NCBI GenBank assembly: GCA_947623455.1
Contig: OX392538.1
Span: 31,867,001-31,931,000 of the forward strand
Direction of reading: 5' to 3'
DNA length: 64,000 nucleotides
DNA from: Mimachlamys varia
Taxonomy: Eukaryota > Mollusca > Bivalvia > Pectinida > Pectinidae
The position numbers and the translations under genes are program-made. The first letter of the stretch is position 1. Each line of letters begins with the position of its first letter. Positions 11,628-22,974 of this stretch are shown here, in pieces. The notes beneath the pieces are model-generated. The model worked only from the letters and a program-made list of their open reading frames with translations. It had not been told where the DNA came from and did no database searches.

Positions 11628-11945
11628 AGAGAATACCGAAGCGCAAACAAAACCATAATCCGAACTCAAAAATTGATTAAAGTAGGGGCAACTTATGAAT
11701 AAACGGGAAGGATTTACATTCAAACCCCTGCAAAAGTACAAGAGTATAAGACCAGGTGTTCCGGCAGAGTTAGCGTCTTCTGCTTCATCGACGACACCCG
11801 CCATGTAAATCTTGGTCACATCCAAGTAAATATCAAGTCCCCAAATTGAAAGCCGAGTCATTATGTCAATCATCACACAAATAAATGTGGCGACCAAAAA
11901 CCTTGCTCATAGTTCTGATCAATCTGCATCTCTCGAATCCCTGTA
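11628..11945 (-). mobile_element. Penelope-like 3' tail, minus strand
   Basis: It runs from GAGAATACCGAAGCGCAAAC through CCAGGTGTTCCGGCAGAGTT to GATCAATCTGCATCTCTCGA, giving about 320 bp of the family terminus without RT sequence. Confidence 0.75.
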
Positions 11946-12544
11946 TATCATATTATTACCGTGAAAAACTTGACACTGCTGTGGTTAAGTTCATCGATAT
12001 TTTTTGTAATAATTACCGAGCTGAATCAAAACAGATGTTAATTTGTTCACTCGAGATTTTTCGCATCAATTACCAATTATCCATTTAAATTTCTTTTCTC
12101 TATTCATCGGTAAGAATTATAAAAATGTTCCTTTTCTGTAAAAATATCTGGTATACTTTTATTCTGTCTTTATTGAACGAAGTATGTTTCAGAAATTTCC
12201 CTATTGCATGAATTCTATAAATACCCATGTAATGCATATCTGTGGAGGAAATTTTGTTTGTATTAAATCGACAGCACAATTTTAGAATCAAATACCAAAC
12301 TGTTATTGCATGATTTATACAAAACCTCTTTTTTTTCTTTAACAAGACATCAATAACTCATACAATCACTTAAAAAACTATTTATAACTGTTTAGTTACA
12401 TGTGAATACAATGTAGAAGAAGCAGGAGTTCACGATTCAAACACTTATTCTTCAATTCATTCAAGTCATTAAACTTACTGACCTAACTGATTTTGTATTT
12501 AAATTGTCTACCATATTATACATATACGAAGAAAAAATACCTAC

Positions 12545-12618
12545 CTGATAACTTTGTGTGCTGCTACAACAAATGCGTCTTCCCCAAAATACTTTGTACT
12601 GTATTAATTCTATTTATA
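12545..12618 (-). promoter_or_regulatory. Likely promoter and 5' UTR exon of the coiled-coil gene
   Basis: On the minus strand a TATAAATA box occupies 12618-12611. It is followed about 30 bases later by a presumed start of transcription and then by a donor, CAG|GTAGGTA, at 12545/12544. Joining to the acceptor at 9366 would give an exon 1 of roughly 40 bases and a 5' UTR intron of about 3.2 kb that contains the Penelope-like copies. The link is inferred from strand, order and splice-site quality. Confidence 0.45.
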
Positions 12619-12619
12619 G

Positions 12620-14400
12620 CACTTTGTCACATGAACGGGAAAACCCATATTGTGTAGTATTATTTCTATTGTGCGCGATAGACGTTCAGTGTGTATAAGA
12701 CCGTGACTTGTTTTGTTGATTCGATTCTGATAGCATGGATACGTATATAATGACGACATAATAAGGACAACATCTGATATTCGGGAAACGAAACTAGAGA
12801 AGGAAGTCAACCCGGAAGGTAATATTTGATTAGCATATATCAATGCCGTCGCTAGGGACGCGTTCATTTATACTATCCCAAGGACATACATGTATGGTCC
12901 GTTATGCTTACCACGGCAAGTGTGTTTAACTCAAGAGCGTCATTATATTTGTATAGATTGAAATAACGAGATGAGTTCTGCAATGATATATAAGTTACAG
13001 AATAAAGAAGACGCATATCATATGTTAAAAAATAATACTATAAATTTCAACACAATGAAGAGTGCATTCATGCATGACGACGGTAATCCGAGTCGTACGT
13101 TATAAAGAGATTACATAGATTATCTTGTGTATAGCAGTACCTGTATATATACACATTGTATACCACCGCGTTAATCGTTCTATATATTACACATATGAGG
13201 TCATCGGGTATTGTATATATACTCGTGTTATTATTATATATATACATTTAACAGGAGAGAATATGAATGACTATACATATATATATTCGATATCTCATAA
13301 TCTAGTTGGTTTTAGGTTTGATATAACTTGGCTGCAGTCTGAGAAATATACTTAAATAGAACAAGGACTATCATTTAACAATAAGGAAAAATACATTGTT
13401 CAGAGGATCATGCAGTGATAAAAAAGTCCCTTCGTATTGTGCTTTATTATTTTGTTGTTTTATTTTTTGGGGGTGGGGGGGGGGGGGTGGGGGGGGGTGG
13501 AGTGCGCATTGTTTTCAGCGAATTCTCTTAACTCTGTTTGTAGACGGATTTTGACAATGTTTTGTCATTCTATAAAGAAATATCCATCATGTGTACTCCA
13601 AAATTATCTAATTCTAATTTCCTTGTTACGCCATTTTTCTATATAATGTTACCAAATGACGTCAAAATGGCGTTCACAAAATTGGATGTTGTAAATAAAT
13701 TATGATTTCCCCTTTTCATTGTTTCCGTTGTTTATACAACGAAAACAATGAAAATTATGTGAGATGAAGCAGATAACGATTCTCTTGAAGTATACAAACT
13801 TTCATTAAAAGTGATCCAAAAAGAAACTCCAAAAGTTGGGAATACAAAGAATATTAATGTATAGAAAAAACACAACCCGTCACTATATGGTTGCTATCAC
13901 GTAATTGACCTGCTAAATCGCGCATCAACCATCCATATGGCAATAAGTTGTATGGTATTACAATAAGATTTGTCAAAACAAATAAACTGTTAAAAACAGA
14001 GGACAAGGTATGACAAATTTACAGTACGAAAGTTATTTAGACAAGCGTAATTATGAGTTTCTTCCTTCCAAGAAAAGTAACAACAAAAATAAAGCACACG
14101 ATTTTTTAATCAATGACATACTTGAAAACTAGTTGTCAATTTCAGAAGACATAGACATACAATATATTCTATAGGGTATTCTGTTTCATTTTCTGCTTTT
14201 GTGTTGGATGTGTTAACTATAAAAGAACTATTACAAATAGTTGTATTATTTATTTAGGCGATATTCTAAAGAAATATAAATTTTGTTTTTTTTTTAAATC
14301 TCGTTTTGATTTTGAAACATGTCGCGATATATACCACATGTAGGCAATATCGCAAATCATATCATTTCGTCACTCGTTTACCTTGTATTGCACAAAATTT
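12620..14400. other. Intergenic region between coiled-coil and NHL-type genes
   Basis: No convincing gene is seen. It contains a G-rich tract at 13469-13500 and a near-perfect 19-bp hairpin at 13713-13754 (four-base loop, one mismatch). The rest is AT-rich. Open frames here are short and lack family features. Confidence 0.5.
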
Positions 14401-14452
14401 GCGGTAAGTCTTGTGTATAATTATTGAACATGACCTTTTTTTCAGAGACAAG

Positions 14453-15370
14453 ATGGCTTCGTCATCGAAACTCAGTGATAAAGGTCCAGAATCTCCAGAA
14501 AATTGTTCTTCTTCAAACGAGTCCCAAAAAGACTCGAAAACTAAAACCTCAAGACCACTGAAAGCCGTGTATTTTTCGCAGTTTTCAACTAAGATTCCGT
14601 TTGATTTTCACCACGGAATGTCCGAGGTCCAGAAGATGGTGACACTTCCAGGAGATTCAGTCGTAGCACTGGATCGAGCCAACAGGAAACTGAAGCTGTT
14701 CAGCGATGACTTAGAGTTCTTACATTATGTAGATGTTGGAGTCGCTCCATCTGGTTTAACTGTTATTAAAAATTCTACAGTGGCAGTGTCTTCTGGTGAC
14801 ATGAAAAACCACATCACTCTCTTCAAGGTAGAGGAAAATACTCTGCAGCGCACCAAAGATATAGAATGGGAGCACGAGAATTACGCTGTATGTGACATCA
14901 CATACGCCGACCGCCATTTTGTTTGTTTGACTTCAAAATATCACAATACCGGAGATAGCGAAATATGTGTAGAACGAATTGACATGGAAGGAAAACGAGA
15001 TACTGTTTTCACAGAAAAGGGAAATGCTCATTTAGGCTATAATCTTATATCAGGAACTGGAAAATGTTTTTATATATGTGATTGCTATAAGAATAAGGTA
15101 AGATGTATGTCTTACGAAGGGAAATTATTATGGGAGACAGAAACATCACGAGGTCCTCTAGGAATAGTACTGGTGAAAGAAAACATCCTGGTGTCGTCAT
15201 TCGCTGAGGGTTTGATAAGTCAGTTATCTCTTGACGGACAGATGTACAAATCTCCTGTTGTACAGGAATTAACAAAGCCGGGTAGCATCTGCTATCAAAG
15301 AAAGAGGAAGCGACTTCTTGTGTCCCGATCCGACACGGGCAATCCCATCAGGGTATATACACTTGATTGA
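14453..15370 (+). CDS. NHL/TRIM-like beta-propeller protein without RING, 305 residues
   Basis: A single-exon CDS. I start it at ATG 14453 (MASSSKLSDK) rather than the in-frame ATG at 14411, because a strong acceptor (CTTTTTTTCAG) ends at 14445, eight bases before it. After a Ser/Lys-rich leader of about 40 residues come repeating beta-propeller-like units with the spacing seen in NHL/six-bladed propellers of bivalve TRIM proteins: VVALDRANRKLKLFS, GVAPSGLTVI, GKCFYICDCYKNKVRCMS and GPLGIVLVKENILVSSF. The last unit, CYQRKRKRLLVSRSDTGNPI, fits a closing blade. RING, B-box and coiled coil are absent, so it is probably a propeller-only relative that binds protein or RNA. AATAAA at 15421-15426 follows the stop by 51 bases. 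The family call is moderate and the detailed function is unknown. Confidence 0.8.
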   Translation: MASSSKLSDKGPESPENCSSSNESQKDSKTKTSRPLKAVYFSQFSTKIPFDFHHGMSEVQKMVTLPGDSVVALDRANRKLKLFSDDLEFLHYVDVGVAPSGLTVIKNSTVAVSSGDMKNHITLFKVEENTLQRTKDIEWEHENYAVCDITYADRHFVCLTSKYHNTGDSEICVERIDMEGKRDTVFTEKGNAHLGYNLISGTGKCFYICDCYKNKVRCMSYEGKLLWETETSRGPLGIVLVKENILVSSFAEGLISQLSLDGQMYKSPVVQELTKPGSICYQRKRKRLLVSRSDTGNPIRVYTLD

Positions 15371-15420
15371 CTTGTAAAGGAAGAAATATTGCGACAAGAT
15401 ACAAGAATAGAATTAAGTGC

Positions 15421-15426
15421 AATAAA
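15421..15426 (+). terminator. Polyadenylation signal of the NHL-type gene
   Basis: A canonical AATAAA about 50 bases after the stop codon, followed by an AT-rich stretch. Confidence 0.55.
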
Positions 15427-15782
15427 TATTTCTTGAAATATATGTTTATTCATTTGTATTTGTGCATACTTTTGGGGCTTGGAGATTGGTATCTTATGAA
15501 AATAAACGATCCCATTATCGGCATGACTGTTATTTGGAATAGAGATATTAGCGACGCCTATTTCTGGTTCGAGCTGTTCCTTGAATTATAAAAGAAAACA
15601 ACAACAAATAGAAGTTACACTTCCAAACGTTCGATAACATATGTTAAAATATTAATAAATAGGTTGGCCTTATTTAGCATTTAACGGTATGCGTTCAACT
15701 TTGCGATGATATTTCTAAAAAGCAATTGCACAGTTTGAGACATCAATGTGCGGATAAAAAGAAAAGAAAAATCAGAAAAAAA

Positions 15783-15975
15783 CGAAGGGTCAACAAAACC
15801 ATAATCTGAACTCAAAGTTGATTGAACAAGGGGCAAAATATGAACAAAAGAAAGTTTTACACGGAGACCAATGAAAATAAAATCAAGAGAATACGACCAG
15901 GTGTTCCAGAAGAGTGAGCGTCTTCTGCTTCGTCGTCACCCGTCATTTACATATATGTCACATTCAAGTAGCTGT
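15783..15975 (-). mobile_element. Penelope-like 3' tail, minus strand
   Basis: It begins CGAAGGGTCAACAAAACC and passes through CCAGGTGTTCCAGAAGAG and the GTCACCCGTCATTTACAT box. The usual inner tail sequence is missing. Confidence 0.7.
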
Positions 15976-16456
15976 AGTGTTCAAATAGCGAAACACTTAG
16001 GCACCATTCTAAATCCTAATATTTTGCAGTATTTAAATAATTAAATAAGAAACCAAAACGAAATGAAAAATAAAAAACGAGCAAGGGCGATGATGGTAGC
16101 ACTGACAAAAGCACAACGCATTTTTATTACATTTCGTTTGATACACTACCATGTGACGTAACATTGAACATATAATGTACTGACACATACAAACACGAAA
16201 TGTATAAGTACATGAAGATTTTATCTAAAGAGACAAAGTACCTGGCTAAATGTACCATTTTTATTGCAGAGCAAATGCCTTTAATTATTTTAAGTATGAT
16301 TTCTAAATTTTGGAGAGAAAAATTAGTTTGTATGAAATAATTAGAAAAGTATATATTGTGAACCATGTCAATCTTTAAAAGAGATGTAACCGTGGTCATC
16401 AGGGTCAAGGCCTACGTCGGGGTAGTAAAAATTCCACAGGCAGAGTCTCTCTCAGC

Positions 16457-16801
16457 TTAAAGGCCCAATATACGTAACTTCAGTCAATTTTTCGTGATTC
16501 TGAAAAATTCTGAAAAAAACCCAGTTGATAACCATGCAAAAATAAGCCTAAAACGAAGTTAACCTGAGCGGTAACTAACAAGAAACTCTGGACAGAAAAT
16601 TCCAAAGAATTGAAAATAATTCAGGTTTGGCCCACTTCAACCACAAGCCGAAGTTACAAGACAGTTCAAAATGGACGCGTGTTTACAAATACCGAGTTTC
16701 AACTGCTGCTGAACTTAACTAAATCTGTAAATATAATAAGTTATTAGGCTTGATTTTCGCTTCAAGTTTTGCCGAAAGTCACGTATATTGGGCCTTTAAC
16801 T
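16457..16801. mobile_element. piggyBac-like MITE (TTAA target), copy 1
   Basis: It is flanked by TTAA on both sides and starts AGGCCCAATATACGTAACTT. It ends with the inverted form AGTCACGTATATTGGGCCT. TTAA duplications are the hallmark of piggyBac-type insertion. About 340 bp, non-coding. Other copies are at 33476-33798, 57412-57800, 59449-59833 and 63983 to the window end. Confidence 0.75.
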
Positions 16802-17249
16802 TTTTTTTTTATATCTCTGTTTCTCCACATTATGGCGGATACATGTCGCAATACAAATGCTGGTTTTATATACAGTTTGCCAAAAGTAAATACCATCTTC
16901 GTGGACACATCGTGGTGCTAGGGTCCAATACATGGAAATTGAGTCTTAAAAACTATGAAGAAGAAATATACAAATCTATTTCATAATGTCCATCGCTGAC
17001 AATTCAAGAGTCACATGCAATATCAGCATAAAGTTTACGTACAAATTGCAAATTTGAAGTTGGGATTTTAGCATTACTTTCCCTACATGTACCCTGTGAC
17101 GTAATTGGTAGAAACATTAATGGAGTACATATCATAAAAAAGCATAATTATGGCCTCAAAAATTATCAGTGAAGTGATTAATATAAAAAGGTAGCATTTA
17201 TTATGATGTATCATTTCACATTCAATATCCGTATGAATACTGACTTAAT

Positions 17250-17440
17250 GATGACGTAACACACACACACATATGCTGCACCTTCTAAATTTAGTAATAT
17301 ATAGAGTATGCCGAAAAAATATATTAAACTGCATCATACAGGTGTTTTGTCCTCCTAGGACTCTTAAGTGATGCTAGGAGCCAAAAGGTGAGAATCCAAA
17401 ATTAAAGTAGAAGCAGAAGAGTTAGGTGCGTAAAACCCCT
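17250..17440 (+). repeat. Dispersed repeat with an ORF relic, copy 1
   Basis: About 190 bp matches, inverted, the region 22975-23145. Both contain TATGCTGCACCTT or its equivalent, an ATGCCGAAAAA motif, a TTAAACTGCA-CATACAG box, a TGATGCTAG box and GTAGAAGCAGAAG. A third, weaker copy of the start lies near 25170-25230. The frame after the ATG is broken in both. Confidence 0.55.
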
Positions 17441-17756
17441 TTAATTTATGAATTTAGAAGTAAAATCAAACTAATGCTGTATAATTTCAAATCATGTACT
17501 ACGAAAATGTGTATATTATGTACCGTGCCACTACTCAAATGAGATTAACTGTGACTATAGAGGCTCCAGCAAACCTCGGGAACTAAAGAATCTACCGGAA
17601 GAGTATACCATTCACTTTCATGAGAAGTGTGTCATATACAATATCAATATCTCAGCGTGCAACATCAGTGAGCTTCACAGATTATATAGAAAAGCAAAGG
17701 TCAAACTGAAAAACCAACACCATAATCGTTATAATATATATATCGTTAAAATGATC

Positions 17757-17870
17757 AAAGAATACCAAAGGGTCAAAAATATTAAATCCGTACTCAAAAT
17801 CGATTAAACTAGAGGCAAAATAATAAAAAACGGAAATATTTACACGAAGACCCTTGTAAAAGTACTAAAG
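17757..17870 (-). mobile_element. Penelope-like terminal fragment, minus strand
   Basis: It begins AAGAATACCAAAGGGTCAAA and continues with CTCAAAATCGATTAAACTAG and a degenerate TTTACACGAAGACCC. Confidence 0.65.
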
Positions 17871-17884
17871 TGTGCAATGTTTCA

Positions 17885-18060
17885 CGACAAATCTTGATGA
17901 TAAGCTACCTGTGTGAAACGCTCCCTTATCGTCCAAACTAAATCGACCAACATGACATAAGTTCATTATAGATAACAATCGCTTGAAAGGACCATCAACC
18001 AACGTTCGACAACAGTTCCTACACCGAAATATATTTCACTTTATCAGAGGTGTATTACGT
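17885..18060 (+). repeat. Direct repeat flanking the C1q gene, left copy
   Basis: GATGATAAGCTACCTGTGTG, then CCTTATCGTC, CATGACATAAGTTCAT and CAGTTCCTACACC matches, in the same order and orientation, the sequence at 20050-20215 inside the C1q intron. The two copies have diverged clearly. I see no coding function. Confidence 0.55.
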
Positions 18061-18846
18061 CTTACGCGCTCTCATCAGTTGGCTTTAAGTTGGTACATTT
18101 ATATTATGTAGATATATAAATACTTATCTTATTTTCTGCAAAACAACCTTCATCGTCATCCCATATCGACTTAAACCAAAATGGCTGACAAAACGACGTT
18201 GATGACAATATAATGACGTTACGTTACCATAGCACTAAGATGTTCTGTAACCTTTCCTGACTTGATTCTTCGATTTGAACACTTGATAAGCACCGAGTTC
18301 CAACAAAACATGTAAAAGTATATATCGATATAGCGATAACCTTTTTGTAGCGATTTTCGCGCTGAAAGAATTTTATTCCGCTTAATCATAATTGCACTTA
18401 CAACTTCTGTATATTGCCTTCTACAGCAAGTATTATGAGAGCACCAATTCAGTATTGCGCTTATCTGTTCATATTTGGTTATGCACTTACATGTATAGTA
18501 TAATTATTATCTCAATGTGACAATGCTGGGTCATTCAGTGGATTGTCTGGACATTTGGATCTGTCTACCGGGAATGTTATCAAGCAACCCGAGTGTACTA
18601 TAAAACCGCGAAGCGTTTTATGAATAGAATACACTCCGGTTTTTTGTGTTAAAACCCATATCATGAAAAAATAGATTCAAGTCTATCCCAATAATTCAAT
18701 CTTTACCCCGCGAAAATTAACTTTATTGATGGACTCTTTTCTCTTACAAATTATTACGCTGCTCCATCACCCAATCAAATGCGACGTTATGGGCTGAAAA
18801 CATATTTTTAAGCCAATTAAAATGCTTGTTTCAAACAAAATTAAAT

Positions 18847-18859
18847 TATATAAATATAA
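18847..18859 (+). promoter_or_regulatory. Possible TATA box of the C1q gene
   Basis: TATATAAATATAA lies about 115-125 bases upstream of the chosen start. In such AT-rich DNA this could occur by chance. Confidence 0.3.
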
Positions 18860-18972
18860 TATTGAAACAACTTCTACTGTAAATGATTGTTTTGTTGGTG
18901 GTTCTTAACTTTCATTCGGATCTTAACTTACACATAACGTTAACTTTTGCCTTCAGACAGCATACGTTAACT

Positions 18973-21333
18973 ATGCATTTGGCGTCTCTGTTTGTGCTGA
19001 TATTGGTGGGTAGGTATGACTTCGGGTCTGGTGAGGTGGGATGTGGATATGACCAATCAGAAACACTGGCAGATATGAGGAAACTCATGGAAGACACCTC
19101 TGCTTCTCTTCGCGACTACCAACAGAAAACAGAGTCTTTAATGGATGTTGTGACAAAACAACAACGTGAAATACAGGCGTTGAAGACTGATGTTGATAGA
19201 CTATCAGCAACACAACGTGACGGAGATAAACATGGATCAGGTAAGTAAGATTATCAGCTAAAATTAAACTCATATTTAAACGAATGCAGGTGTTTCAAAC
19301 TTCATTTCATTTGAACGAGAACGCATTTTTTTTATTAAAATTTTATTAGAACAAAAATCCTTAATTTGTTACGCTACAGCGAAGTATCTTGTATATTAGG
19401 ATATTTTGAAGATGGAATTTCAATCTACAGATCCACGCATATTTTCATATTATCATTTATTGGCGGAATTCTACGAAAAATTGCTTTATATAATTTATTT
19501 TTTATAACATTTTTTATTAAGTTTTAAAGAAGAGCATTTATCTGCATGTATGAGTGTCATATGCAATTACAGTTGTGTCTTTTGTTGAAAAGGAAGAGAT
19601 GCATTTTAAAGATATCCAATATTTATCTATTGTTGTCATATGATAAGATATATCATGACACTGCTGGTGGACTTCAGATAAATTTTCATTATTCATTATT
19701 CAATATTTGCGAGTTATGAATTATTCAATCATAGGGCTAGTGTACATGTGTATCTCGATATTGACATTTCTTTCGCCTCCTTGGTTGCATCTTTTTTTGC
19801 CCTTTCTCAGATCAAAATCGTTGAGCCCTAGACGGACAAACTAGTATATGGAGCAGTTAAACTCATTTTGTGGCCCAACTGTATCTTATTCAGAATTATA
19901 AATGTGCTATGTTCTTGTGAGTGTTTGCTTTACAACCTTTTGAACCCGTTTATAATACAAATGATAAAGACAACTCTAACGATAAGATACGGGAGTATAT
20001 TTTGAATTCAAGTAAGATACATAATTTTACAGTTTCATTTTACAAACATTTATGATAAGATGCCTTTGTGAACCACTCCTTTATCGTCGAAACAAAATCG
20101 ACTTATATGGCATGAGTTCATATGCAGAGAAGCAAACTGCTTTAACGGAATCATCAACAAACGTTTCACTATAATTCCTACACCAAGACATACAAATCTA
20201 AATCTGATAAGTTACAATATATCACCAGCCTCGTACATGTATTGCAGTTATCTACAGTAGTGTCTTATTTTCAGAAGATCGAAGTGCTTGTTAACGATAT
20301 TAAATATTATAAACGCCTATGTAGTTTAGCAAACTCATTTCGTAGCGCAAAGCCGAGTTGCATTAGATGAGCACAATGGTGAATTGACGTAATCACGAAA
20401 TTTGCTGAAGAAAGCAATAATCAATAGTAACTAACGCAAGCATAATTCCTCGGAAAGTTTTCAGCGCTAAGCTCGCTAAAATAAGAAAACCGCTAAAATA
20501 TGTCCATTTACAATATCTATCGACCGAAGTCAGGCGTTCAATTCGAAAAATGCAATTTTGAACATAAATAGTATTTTTATTAAGGGCTACCGATGAATTG
20601 AAATTTATCAGGATAATGTCATTAAGTGGCTAACAAATCATGCTCTTAATTTAATAGTTAAATCTAATTGGTTACTTTTACCTAAAGACGTTATGACGTC
20701 ATAGTTTTCAGTTGAATTACATACTGCTTGGGAAAAAATATTACTCCTACTCATTTTCGGACATATTTTAAAGATAGTTGAATAATTTACCAAGTATATT
20801 ATTACGATTATTGTTGACAATATTTACATAACATATTTTTTAAGATGATCATTTTCATTTTATATACATGTTACTTCTTTTTGATGTTTTCTGTAGATCT
20901 GAAACGAGTGTCCGACGTCAACAGTACGAAGTCAAGCGTTGCCTTCTACGCCCAATTATCCGCTGACCAGTCCAATTTTGGTACTCATCAGACCGTCATA
21001 TTTGACCGAGTCCGGACCAATATAGGGAATGCCTACAACCACGATGATGGGGTATTCACGGCACCGTTTCAAGGGGTCTACGTCTTCTTCTGGACTACAA
21101 CAAATCGGGACAATTCACACATGCAGACGGAACTGGTCGTGAACGGAGCACAGTTTGGTAGAGTGTGGGCTGATTCCGGGAATCATGCTGATTACACTAT
21201 GGCTTCCAATATAGTGGTGGTGACCCTCGCTCCTGGAAACACCGTCTGGATTCGTTCCGATACAGTTCATTCACGATTCACCAGTGGACAGAACTTCGCC
21301 ACCTTCTCTGGCTGGTTGCTGCAAAATGCTTAA
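18973..21333 (+). CDS. Secreted C1q-domain protein (C1qDC), two coding exons
   Basis: Exon 1 is 18973-19240 (donor CAG|GTAAGT) and exon 2 is 20897-21333 (acceptor TTTTCTGTAG). A codon split G/AT joins them in frame, giving 234 residues. Residues 1-20 are a signal peptide (MHLASLFVLILVGRYDFG). Residues about 28-85 form a short coiled coil (SLMDVVTKQQREIQALKTDV) that probably trimerises the protein, and there is no collagen stretch. Residues about 95-234 are a full C1q domain, with SSVAFYAQLS, the VIFDRVRTNIGNAYNHDDGV core, FTAPFQGVYVFFWTT and the terminal FSGWLLQ. Bivalve C1qDC proteins are secreted lectin-like recognition molecules, often in haemocytes or extrapallial fluid. I chose ATG 18973 because it begins a clean signal peptide; an in-frame ATG at 18883 would add 30 hydrophobic residues, and an acceptor-like TTGCCTTCAG lies between them. 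Confidence 0.93.
20050..20215 (+). repeat. Direct repeat, right copy, inside the C1q intron
   Basis: GATAAGATGCCTTTGTGAAC, then CCTTTATCGTCG, GGCATGAGTTCAT and ATAATTCCTACACC. It is the partner of 17885-18060, so one lies 5' of the gene and one in its intron. Confidence 0.55.
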
Positions 21334-21404
21334 AAGCTCTATATATAGACCTCAGACCAAAGTATTTGTTCAATAATTCATGTAGAATTTATGATGGTAT
21401 CTGA

Positions 21405-21410
21405 AATAAA
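21405..21410 (+). terminator. Polyadenylation signal of the C1q gene
   Basis: AATAAA lies 72 bases after the stop and is followed by a T-rich tract. Confidence 0.55.
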
Positions 21411-21736
21411 CATTTATTTTTTCTTATTTTTTTTATTGTTTTATTTTTGAATGATTATATTGTATAATTGCATTGTAAAAAGGAACGTTTAAGATTTCAC
21501 TTTCTTATGATCCACACACTCGAATAATTGTTTGTTGAATCATGACTATCGGTAATCTTAAGAATATTATATCTTTTGTTAATATATTACCAAGGTTAAA
21601 GCTAGTGGTTGGTTTGGGGGGTAAGCGGGTTGGTGGTTTAAGAGCATTTCGTGTCTACAGGTTAATTAAAAATAAAATGTCTTATTTTGGCGAATTAACA
21701 TTCGTTTACCGAGTTGCATGATACTCCTTCCAAGAT

Positions 21737-22299
21737 ACAGGGTGTACAAAAAAACATGTCCCCACTTTGTATCGCTGTATCTTTTCCTAAGATAGTTACA
21801 AACTGCCAATTGCATTTGAGAGAATATTCACAATTTGTTTCCACCTGAGCACAAAATAATGATGATATTATAAATAGTAGCTATTATGATGGCATTGTCG
21901 ACATTGTCAAATTCAGATCATTACCTGTTTATTTTCAATATGGATGACAAAAAGGCTGTACGCATTGACATAGTAAAACCTTTTTATGCAAATGAAAAGT
22001 AGTCGATATTATAGATTAAGTTTCTGAGAACGAAATCTCTGGTGTATAATCTTTAATCAATAAGGAGAGAAATAAAGAAAATTTCAATTGACACGTGCAA
22101 AAATATTGTCAGGTTGAAGTTTTTGATTGATAAAGAAGAGGACAACTTGGACACATCATAAAATATATGACGTTACATATTGCATGAGAGATCGAAACGA
22201 AAATACTCCTTAATCTTATGTTTGTCATATTTTCATCATAAATGTTTTATTATTTTTATAATGTCAACAATTCGGGACATGTTTTTTGGAACACCCTGT
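21737..22299. mobile_element. Non-autonomous DNA element with inverted ends, 563 bp
   Basis: The left end ACAGGGTGTACAAAAAAACA is the inverted match of the right end TGTTTTTTGGAACACCCTGT, and the match continues inward to ATGTCCC. The inside has no convincing gene. A 110-codon minus frame partly covering it (22236-22568) reads through the right end and is rejected as a gene. The superfamily is not decided because target duplications are unclear. Confidence 0.65.
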
Positions 22300-22974
22300 T
22301 CAAGGCGAATGGAGATAATTTGCGAGAAATCTAGATCGATCAAATATAGATGATTCATGTTTACCCTATCCTTGAATATTGTTTGGAAAACCCTTTTGCT
22401 TAAACTACAGAGCTCCTTAGCTTTAAAACAACACATTGACAGATGTATTGAATACTTTACAGAGTCTTCTTTGGCTAATATTTTGATATGTTTCACTCGT
22501 GCTGCGCATTCGTGAAAGATATCAAATGTATGCTTCACTAGTGGAATATATTTTGAATTACTAAGCAAAACAAAACGGTGCGGCTTTTAATTTTCCCTAT
22601 TTTCGTTTGTAAGCAACGTTTGATTTGTCATTCAGAGAAAGTGATATTTTTTACCAGTGCATAAAGGTAATATTGCTCACTGTTGAAAAATGTCAATTTT
22701 ATAGAATCAATATTTTTTTAAATGAAATAAATCATATTCTTCTACAACGTTTGATATAATGGATACTATCATGATTATCTTTGAAAAATGATTGAACGAT
22801 TGACTCTAGTGATTTTATAAGTTTGTAAAATATTGGGCATTAATAAGGGCACATCTCCTTTATTGTTACACGTGCTATATATTGCCTTAATTTGTTTTTG
22901 TCCGGAGGTAACCCTCCATTGGAGAATCCAGACAAACGTCACAAACACGTCATATTCAGTTTTCAGTGCGTCAG

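Noticed and set aside
14411..14452. Upstream ATG for the NHL-type gene
   Set aside because: A strong splice acceptor lies between it and the ATG at 14453, so the leader would be intronic.
16127..16408. 93-residue minus-strand frame
   Set aside because: Composition typical of AT-rich non-coding DNA, with no support.
22236..22568. 110-residue minus-strand frame
   Set aside because: It crosses the border of the 563-bp inverted-end element and has no family features.
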